Assembly (NCBI GenBank): GCA_003640385.1 | Contig: RCAB01000912.1 | Coordinates: forward strand, 1 to 12,961 | Reading direction: 5' to 3' | Length of the DNA stretch: 12,961 bases | Source: Setaria digitata | Lineage: Eukaryota; Nematoda; Chromadorea; Rhabditida; Setariidae | Shown: positions 1 to 8,200 of the stretch, in pieces | Layout of the letters: each line of letters opens with the position of its first letter | Position numbering within the stretch: position 1 is the first letter of the stretch | The notes under the pieces: model-generated | Told to the model about the DNA's origin: nothing | The model's database searches: none | Seen by the model: the letters and a program-made list of their open reading frames with translations, nothing else | Program-made: the position numbers and the translations under genes

Positions 1-281
1 CTTCATTACCGGCATCATCATTGTTGGCTTCGTCGCAGCAGCAGCAGCATGTTCATCAAAATTCACCAACCTTGATCATCATCATCATCGTCATCATCAT
101 CAACAACAAATGCAGAAGCTTTATTGTCTATTATCATTATTTAAGAGCATCAGTATCATCATCTTTGACATTCGAAAGCTTTCCTCAACATCACTATAGC
201 ATTCATCGTCACCATCACCATCATCATCATCATCGTGATCATCGTGATCATTGTCAAGAATACCGAAAACGACCCAAATAA
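1..281 (+). CDS. Possible 3' end of an upstream gene, His/Gln/Ser-rich (uncertain)
   Basis: The frame beginning at base 3 is open from the window edge to a TAA at 279-281. It starts with a Ser/Ala/Gln-rich stretch (SLPASSLLASSQQQQ), passes through an Ile run, and ends in a His run of eight followed by a basic tail (EYRKRPK). All of it is driven by CAT/ATC and CAG trinucleotide repeats, so an open frame is weak evidence of coding. A second frame is also open to about base 200 and reads the central repeat as His/Gln (DHHHHRHHHQQQ), which looks more protein-like there than the Ile run. It could therefore be a terminal exon with a frame disturbance, or simply a microsatellite in non-coding DNA. 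No domain is recognised and no start lies inside the window. Confidence 0.22.
   Translation, partial: SLPASSLLASSQQQQHVHQNSPTLIIIIIVIIINNKCRSFIVYYHYLRASVSSSLTFESFPQHHYSIHRHHHHHHHHRDHRDHCQEYRKRPK
31..245. repeat. CAG and CAT/ATC trinucleotide microsatellites
   Basis: Clustered short trinucleotide arrays: a CAG run near 35-50, CAT/ATC runs at about 72-105 and 148-163, and a CAC/CAT run at about 208-235 followed by two CGTGATCAT units. Such arrays are slippage-prone and are likely to vary in length between individuals. Confidence 0.75.
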
Positions 282-660
282 GTCAAGGCCCGCCCCGTCG
301 TGATTTCCTATAAACTAACAAACCTACCGCAATCTATTCAACGTGTTCCTCCCATCTAAACCCATTCAAACTATATTTTCACCTCTTTTAGTCAGTCAAC
401 CAGTTTGTGTCATTATCATTTCTGCGCAGCATAGATAGACAGATTTAATTGTTCATGCAAATTAATTAGTTGAATTAGTTAATTAGTGGATTAAATTAGT
501 GGATGAATCTTGTTTAGTTAAGCAATCAATCGAAACTGATCAATCCGTTTAGCTAATTTACTGATGTCCAGTTTTTCTCAGTTCTCAGAACAAACTCTTT
601 CTTTCTGATTTGTTTACATTTGAGCCTTAGAAATGGTTGAAAATCATTAATTACATTTTT
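282..660. other. Intergenic stretch with AATTAGT-rich patch
   Basis: No convincing open frame. Bases 460-503 consist of repeated AATTAGT-like words (AATTAATTAGT, GAATTAGTTAATTAGT, AAATTAGT), an imperfect short tandem array. Nothing else is recognised. Confidence 0.5.
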
Positions 661-1157
661 GTGTCTTTCGTATTGCTACAAATTATATTCCTCCATACAT
701 TTTTTTTTTTTTTTTTATTTCTTTTCAGTTCTTTTCTTTTTCATAATTTTCTGTTTTTGACAAATAAATTTTAATCAAAAGTTTTTTTTTATCAAAAAAA
801 AAAAACTGTTCAAACTTCTAATTTTTCAAATTTATTTGTCCGTATGAAAAAATAAGCTTTTTTTTGATTAAATTTTATTTATAATTTTTTTTTCTTTTTT
901 TTTTATTTCGTGTCTTTCGTATTGCTTCAAAATATATTCGTGCACATTTTTGTTCTTTTCGTTTCTTTTCCTTTCACTTCATTTCACTTCTTTTTATTCC
1001 TTTTCTTTTGCATAGTTTTCTTTTTGGGCAAACAAATTTTAGTCAAAAATTTCCTATCAGAAAAAATTTTCCAAACTTCTAATTCTTCGAATTTACTTTT
1101 TTTTTGTATGAAAAGCTAAGTTTTTTTTTTTGGTTGAATTTTATTCATAATTCTCTT
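661..1157. repeat. Diverged direct tandem duplication, period about 249 bp
   Basis: Copy 1 (about 661-895) and copy 2 (about 910-1157) share a series of words in the same order: GTGTCTTTCGTATTGCT at 661 and 910; a T-rich block with CTTTTCTTTT and a CATA(A/G)TTTTCT word; a CAAA(T/C)AAATTTTA(A/G)TC word; CAAACTTCTAATT; a GTATGAAAA word; and a closing GATTAAATTTTATTTATAATT versus GGTTGAATTTTATTCATAATT block. The copies differ by many substitutions and homopolymer-length changes, so the duplication is old. Short T-rich frames across copy 2 are low complexity and not taken as genes. Confidence 0.75.
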
Positions 1158-1512
1158 TTATATTAATTACGATCTAAATAATTTACCAATTAAATGTGAT
1201 ATTTGTATGTGTGTATGCATGCCTAAATATTTGGATCATTTGATGGAAAGTTAGAGATTTAAAAAACTTTTACATAATAAAATTTTGTTAAAATTTATTA
1301 AAATGAAACGAAAATGAAAATAGTTTGGCCGTAGATTTGATAGAGCCATAAATATTTGTGGTTTACAGTGTCAAATATTTCGGCTGTTTAAGACTAATTA
1401 GCTTCTACTGGTTAGTGCTAATTAAATCCATACATGCTTGATTAATCCATTTCAATTCATCGCTTTTTTCTTCAAATATTCCGAAAATAGCACTTCCGCT
1501 TCAAACATGCAG

Positions 1513-1576
1513 CATTCTTATTAATAAAATTCAAAACATTTCTTCAAAACATTCAAACATTCTTATTAATAAAATT
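1513..1576. repeat. 19-bp exact direct repeat, 45-bp period
   Basis: CATTCTTATTAATAAAATT occurs at 1513-1531 and again at 1558-1576, each preceded by a TCAAACAT-type word. This is a small local tandem duplication in the non-coding upstream region. Confidence 0.8.
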
Positions 1577-1755
1577 TACATGTCAGCAAAATTTTATGCT
1601 TGTAAAATATTCTAATTTCTTCAGTTATTTCTTCAACTTAATTTTGATTCAAATTAATTTTCATATTCAAATATAATTTTCAATTATTTGATCAGTTATT
1701 TACAAATGTGAAAGATTTAGATTGCGGTAACTTTTAGTATTCTTCTGCCTCATTT

Positions 1756-1777
1756 TTTCTTTTTTTTTTCTTTTTAG
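1756..1777 (+). promoter_or_regulatory. Candidate 3' splice acceptor (cis or SL trans-splice), distal
   Basis: A long T/C tract ends in TTTTTAG at 1777 and is immediately followed by GTACAC, making an AG/GT junction. It could be an acceptor for an untranslated 5' exon, an SL trans-splice acceptor, or a recursive splice point. The nearer site at 1922 is a competitor. Confidence 0.25.
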
Positions 1778-1910
1778 GTACACTCTGTAATTCGAAAAAA
1801 AAAGGCAAAAACTAAACTTTTTTGTCAAATATGAAAAAATTTATGGTATTTTTCCTAGTACTTTTCGTACTCAAAAAAATACCTTTCCTTCTAAGAAGTC
1901 CGTCAGTTCT

Positions 1911-1922
1911 TTTTTTTTTCAG
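1911..1922 (+). promoter_or_regulatory. Candidate SL trans-splice or cis acceptor of the carboxypeptidase mRNA
   Basis: TTTTTTTTTCAG ends at 1922, 113 bases before the proposed ATG at 2036. This matches the nematode acceptor consensus TTTTCAG very well. Nematode mRNAs are often trimmed and capped by spliced-leader addition at such a site close to the start codon. No coding frame lies directly downstream before 2036, so a 5' UTR boundary is the natural reading. Confidence 0.4.
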
Positions 1923-1950
1923 TTCAAATATTTTACAAATCGACTCAGCA

Positions 1951-1971
1951 GGTTAAAATTTAATTTTAACC
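1951..1971. repeat. Perfect inverted repeat in the presumed 5' UTR
   Basis: GGTTAAAATT at 1951-1960 and AATTTTAACC at 1962-1971 are exact reverse complements separated by one base. An imperfect second inverted repeat (GTAAAAATT with AAATTTTTTAC, about 1972-1991) follows directly. In RNA the first would need to open a small loop; in DNA it is a near-perfect palindrome. Confidence 0.75.
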
Positions 1972-2035
1972 GTAAAAATTAAATTTTTTACAAGTTTAAT
2001 AAAAATTTTTATTAAGAAAATAATTCCGACGAAAA

Positions 2036-2271
2036 ATGTTTGAACGAAATTTCTCTGTGATCAAATTACAATCAGAATGGAACGGCCGGCAATATTTTTC
2101 ACATTTTCGGTTTATCACTTCAACAACTTGTTTGATAATTATCATAATTGCTTCAATCACTGATGGTACACTTGCTGATAATAGTAATTTGCCAAAAAAT
2201 TTGACAGTAGCAACAGCAATAAACAAAAACAACAGCAACAGCAACAGCAACAACAACAACAACAACACAAG
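2036..2271 (+). CDS. Exon 1: start, hydrophobic segment, Asn/Ser linker
   Basis: ATG at 2036 is chosen because its frame is the only one that continues correctly into the propeptide. It encodes 78 residues plus two bases of a Ser codon. Some 27 mostly polar residues precede a hydrophobic stretch ([13 protein letters not shown], about residues 30-42) that ends near GTLA. That is long for a classical signal peptide and could instead be a signal anchor. A CAR-type trinucleotide repeat at 2216-2268 is read in the AAC/AGC frame, giving Asn and Ser. The donor is AAG/GTAAGC at 2272. Confidence 0.7.
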
Positions 2272-5200
2272 GTAAGCATACCAACAAATTTTTGTTAATC
2301 CGATGATTCAGTTATTTTACAGTATATCGATTGAATCCGGAAACGGAAGTACAAGCGAAATTCCTATATGATTTATTGATCAACAATACAAAGGTAAATA
2401 AATTTTCATTCAACTCTCTTCTTTTTTATTCTGCAAATCTTCGCCAATTTTAGTTTGAATAATTAAATTATTTTTTCTTTGCGAAGGTTGAAAACAAAAA
2501 AAAAAAAAAAAAGAAACGATATAAATTAATTTATATGATGACTATTTTTAGAAATTGGAAATTTCAAATTAGAAAATTAAGAAGAAAAAATAATAAATGT
2601 CATTATTGATTGACTAAATTCAAATTCAATAAATTGCTTTTAAAACTGATTAATTCATTTTAAAGAAGATGAAATTATGTACTACATTAATGATCAATAT
2701 AAATGATATTAAAAAGGAATATATAGGATTGACTCAACAAAATGTTTTCATTTTATGAACAGAATTGTTATTTTTTTTTCCGAAAAATTAGAATTTGAAT
2801 TTTTTAGGCGTATTAAAATTGTGATAAATTTGTTAATCAAATTAGACTAACACAAAAAATAACAATAGAGTTTTTAATAATTATAAGAGAATTTAAACTC
2901 AACTGAATTGTTTTTTCTTGTTGAAAGTTGCGACATTACGGCTAAAATTTAAATAAAACATTTAAATTGACTCTTCATAACTCAAATTCATTTCAGTTTG
3001 AATTCATTTCACATAGTCATACTGAAAGCGTGGTTAAGAATATTTATATTGAAAATAATTATAATTTTGAAAAAATAAAAAAAAAAAAGCTAATCTTGTA
3101 GTGAAAATAATCATAACTGATTATACTGCTAGTAATTTTTGCAATATAATAATTGCAACAATTCTTCTAGTAATTATAATTACAGTTAGGAAAGGCATGG
3201 GTTAGAAAAAGAATCAAATTATCAGATAGTTTTGATAAATTCTTATTTAAACAAAAAATAAAAATCAGTTAGAAAATTACTTTAAAAAAATGTTTCCTGC
3301 TAACATTTCTGTACTTACTTTTTTTATCAATGAAATTACTAAATTCGTAAAATTTGTTTAATTAAAAAGTGGCAAAATTTATTTATGAAATTGATTAATT
3401 TTTTTTTCACTCGTAAACTTTTATAATTAAAGAAGATAACGATGATAATTAATGTACTACTGACGAATGAGAAAGTATAATTAATCTGAGTGTAAATCTA
3501 AAAAAAATCATTATTGTCATAGGTTAATTACTAAATAATGTTACAAAATATAAATAATAAATATCAACAAATTATTTTGCAATGCTATCATCAAATATTC
3601 TTAATTTTAATTAACAATATAGCGAAAAAAAAGAAAAATTTGCACCGTAAAGTTTGAACTTGTTGTAAAAATAAGTAGCAATCATTGTTTGAAAATTCAT
3701 TATGTATTAAAATTACAAAAAAAAAAAAAATGTTTAATTAATTGAAATACCATTGTTGAATTGATCTCTTGATTTTAAAACAAAACTTTTTTTTTAGTTA
3801 GATTTTTGGAAAGTGCCAAGAATAGCTGGTGGACAAGTTCATGTAATGGTTCCTGGAACAATAAGGGATGACTTTTTGAGGACAATAACAGAACAGAATA
3901 TTACATATTCAGTTATGATAGATGACGTTGAAAAGTTGGTAATTTCCAAATTAAATGCAGAAAAGAAAAAAAAAATAATAAAACATTTATTGAATTAAGT
4001 TTGTCATTTAACTTTATTAAATCACTGAATAATTTAATTTGATTAAATCTTTAAGTGCAAATCTTTATGTTTCGTGTTTTAGCCAGAAAAATTTTGTTTA
4101 TTAGATGTTCCGGAATGAAATCCTGGGTAAGGAATATTGTTTGATTCCTGAAGATATTTCAATTCACAAAAATTTGAAGGAAAATCAAAATCTTAAATTT
4201 TTGTTCTTCTTTCAGTTTTTTTCCTTTTGCTTTCAAAGAATAAGACTCATCATTAATTTTTGAAACAGGTTGAAATTCAAAATTGAAATTACTGAATGAA
4301 AAGGACAGAGCAAAAGAAAGTGTTTACTCATTGCGAAATTAATTGATCAAACTACACTTACAACAATTTATCTTTCTAACAAAATTTTGAAATTACATTT
4401 TATTACCGGTGCAATTTACCTGTAGAAACAATTTTATTCATTTTCCAAATACACGGCATGCTTTTTAAATTCGCTTTTTTTTTTCTTGCTAATTATCAGG
4501 TCCATTTTACTCAGTTTCATTCATTAGTCATCGGAAGGAATTTGGAAATTTGAAGAAGCAATACAGGATATTTTGTTACAAATTACGCATTACTGACTGA
4601 AAAAAATACTGAAAATTATTTGGTAAAGAAAATCAAAAAAGAAAACCTTTTTTTTTGGAAAAGAAAATTTGAAAAAGAAATTAATTTTATTTTTTCATTT
4701 TATTAAGTATTGAATTTTAAGCAAACATAACTTAGCTAAGCAAATCATAAAATGTGTAAGGATTGCAAGTTACATAAACTATGTTTTATTGAAATAAATT
4801 ATATAAAAATGAATTTTGATTTGTACTTTTCCTAAAGTACGCCAATTTTAATGTAATGACTTTTAAATATCTTCGTTGCATCTTTTAACTTTTACTCCTT
4901 AAATTGCTAATGACATGGCCTAGGACTTGAATTTCTAACAAATTAAATATGAAAATGAATCTTAAATTTTTTCTTTTTTTGAATCAGAATATATTAGAAG
5001 AATTGATAGGTAAATTAGGCAAATTTGAAAGTGCTACCTTTAACGTAACAAAGTGCTTTAATCATATCAAAAATATTTAGAGAAAATTTCGAGCAAAATT
5101 ACGAATTGTGAAAAGTAATTGTCGTAATTTTCGAAAGGTTAACTTTTTAATAACACGCAAGTAACGATGCAATTTTTGTAGGAAAATAAGAAAATTACGT

Positions 5201-8200
5201 GAATCAACTAAGAAGCCACGTGGTTCTAATTGGTTACGTGATGAGCCATTATCACGGCGGACGAATTTCAATTTAGCAAAGTATCATTCATATGATGAAA
5301 TACTAAGATACCTGCAACAGTTAGCTGTTACCTATCCTGATCGTGTTCGTGTAATGAATATTGGTGTCACTCATGAAGGACGACAAATAGCACTAGTTAA
5401 AGTAAGCTAATTAGAACCAATTCAGATTAAAATAATTGCTTTTTTTTCACTTCACTATTCCATTTCATTCCATTCTCTTCTCATTTATCAAATGAAAGTA
5501 ATATTAAACGAAAAAAAAAAAAAAAGAGTGAAACGATTAACATTTGTTAAATTAATTTAAAACTATAACATTTATTATGCTGAGAAGTTTTAAATTTAAA
5601 AAAGCAAATTTTTTAGATTGGTAAGCCGGCAAAATCTCGAAAACCAGGAATCTGGATTGATGGTGGCATCCACGCACGTGAATGGATTTCACCCGCAACC
5701 GTTTTATATATAATTGATCAGGTTAGTGTAAAAGTTTAAATCAGTTTAAATTTTCCACCCTAATTTCAGTATTTCGATATTGCATTAGGTTCCATCATTA
5801 TTTTATCCTATGAAAAGTAAAATTTAGGGAGGAAAAAAGTTAATTTCAAATAGCTTAAATTAAGTTCGCATAAGCAGACAGCATTCAAGACTGGAATTTA
5901 ATGAATTCATTTGTCCTAAAATTTATCAGTTCCAGGACGATCTGAGACAAAGGCTTCGAATTGATATGCAAATAAAATTGTTATTTTAATATTAAATATG
6001 AAGTTCAAATATGACAAGATCAAGCATCATGACTACTTTAATATGAAATTACGGTAATTTAAAAAAAAAAAAAAAAAAAAAGTAAAAAAATTGGTGAAAG
6101 GCAATTTTCAGAAAAAAAAGGTGCGGTAAATTTATCGGAAAATTTGAATTGACTGAGAAAGGAAAAAATATTTTGAATTCTAAAAAAAAAAAGACATTTT
6201 GGAACTTCTAAATTTACAACAATTTCATAACCATAAAGCTAGAAATTATATCTTTCAAATTCTTGAAAGAAAAAAAGGATTAAAAAACAATTAAGTATCT
6301 TTTTCAACTTCCTTTTCCTCAGTAGCTCGAACATGAGCATTTACATTACACTTTTAAACTTAATGGAATTGAATATAACTTGTAAGAGGAAGAAAAAAGA
6401 ACTTGTTCCAGGCGGAAAAATATTTTGAAGCAAAACTTGAAGTGCAATTAATTTCACTTTTAAGTGTCTATAATTTGTAAATGAAATTAAATTGTCACTT
6501 CCGATGCTATTTACAGCTACAAACAATGAAACTAATTTCTTTGATAAAATAGTGTGCAAAAATACTTACTGCCTTCATTTCTTTTTCATTAATTAATGCA
6601 GAAATGAATATTTAAACAGTAGCAGAAATTAAAGAAGTAATTAATGAGTAATTCTATTCTGAAAAAGCAGTTATAGCAAAAAATCACAAATGAAAGTCCG
6701 ATGAATGCATATTATTATTTGTACTATTTCATATTTATTATTTCTATTATTGTTATTATTATTTTTTTTATTGTAATTATTACTGTTATTGGAAATTATT
6801 TATTCTGATCTTTATAGATTGTCTGACACAATCTTTGTTAATTACCTCGCTTACAGAAGAAAATTATTTAAATTCGATCTCCCTAAATTTTTGCAATTAC
6901 ATTTGTGCTGCCTATATTTTCATTTGGATAAAATTTTAATTGAAATTGTTAGCATTCATTGGTAGTAGCAAATTTGCATTTTATTAATTCTGAAACTTCT
7001 AGCTTGTGACGCAGTATACTGAAAATGAACAGATTCGACGTTTTGTTGACGACATGGATTGGTTTATCGTTCCGTTACTGAATCCTGACGGTTATGAATA
7101 CACACGTAGTAGCACGCATCCGGAAGTTCGACTTTGGCGTAAAAATCGCTCACCATTGATTTGCCGTATCTCGCAACGTGGTACTTTCTTTCTTTATTTA
7201 CCATTTTTGTTCTTAGGTTGAAATTTTTTTTGAATTCATAATTTTCAATGAAAAATTAAAAAAAAATCACTTCCATACTTCCATCGATTATGTTCCAATA
7301 AATCTTTCCATTTATTATTATCATTAAAACAATTTAATTAATGCTCTGAAATCGATTGAAATTCTCATCGAGCTGTTGATTTAGCTAGAATTTTCATGGA
7401 TTCTAGATTATATAGACTCCATGGGACTGAGTTAGCTAGAATTTTCAGAGCTTCTACGAATGTCAAATAATTTTTAAAAAAAAATTTCAAGTAAAATTTT
7501 AGGTCCTTTCGCGCAACCTCAACAAGAATGTTGTCAAGGTGTTGATTTGAATCGAAATTATGATTGGCAATACGGCATGGAAGGTTCATCAACTGATCCA
7601 TGCTCAGAAATTTATCAAGTTTGTTTAATGATAATGCCATGATTTCAATTTAGTTTATTTAAACTATAACAAATTTGATCATTTAAATTGCCTAAAAATT
7701 TTCAAATCGAAAACTTTTTATCAAAATAAAGAAAATAATCGTTGTTGATAAATTTTACCTATCTCAAAAGAATTAGTGTGAAAGAATCATAAATGCATCA
7801 GTTTACATCAGTTATTTACTATCATTGTTTATTTGTTAGTTTGTTTATCTTTTTCTTTTTTTTTTTTTTTTTCCTAGGGTCCTTACGCATTTAGCGAGCC
7901 AGAAACACGTGCTGTACGAATGTTTATTGCTAAGCGACGTAATATTATCAAAACATTTTTAACATTTCATAGTTATTCACAAATTTTAATGTATCCATAT
8001 GGTCATCGTGAACGAACATACACATCTGATGTTAATGACTTGGTTAGTCATTTTATTATCTAAATACATATCACCGCTTTTAACGTCCGGTGATAGTGTT
8101 AGTACTGATAAGATATGATAAGATCAGTTTTTTTCCCATTTAATAGTAAATTCAATGAAATGTGTAATAATTGATGTAAAAAATTTGCTTAAAATATTTT

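Larger units (their letters stand above)
1158..1922. other. Non-coding upstream region of the carboxypeptidase gene
   Basis: AT-rich, no credible open frame on either strand. It contains a short direct repeat (1513-1576) and two T-tract acceptor-like sites near its end, so it probably holds the promoter and perhaps an untranslated 5' exon. I could not identify a TATA box or a transcription start with any certainty. Confidence 0.45.

Noticed and set aside
910..1119. Open frame rich in Phe, Leu and Ser
   Set aside because: It is made by T-runs within copy 2 of the upstream duplication; copy 1 does not keep the frame, and there is no protein-like composition.
1996..2268. Minus-strand open frame beginning with a long Leu run
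   Set aside because: It is the complement of the CAR repeat and exon 1; the plus strand is tied into the carboxypeptidase by frame.
5077..5271. Minus-strand open frame
   Set aside because: Antisense shadow of exons 5 and 6, which carry recognised propeptide and catalytic-domain sequence on the plus strand.
6341..6559. Minus-strand open frame in intron 7
   Set aside because: No motif, no splice logic linking it to anything, and typical of chance open frames in AT-rich DNA.
6710..6790. ATT repeats considered as a CRISPR-like or structured array
   Set aside because: Irregular ATT/TTA microsatellite with no spacer-repeat regularity; a eukaryotic intron is the right context for it.
7365..7640. 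Minus-strand open frame
   Set aside because: Antisense shadow of exon 9 ([10 protein letters not shown]).
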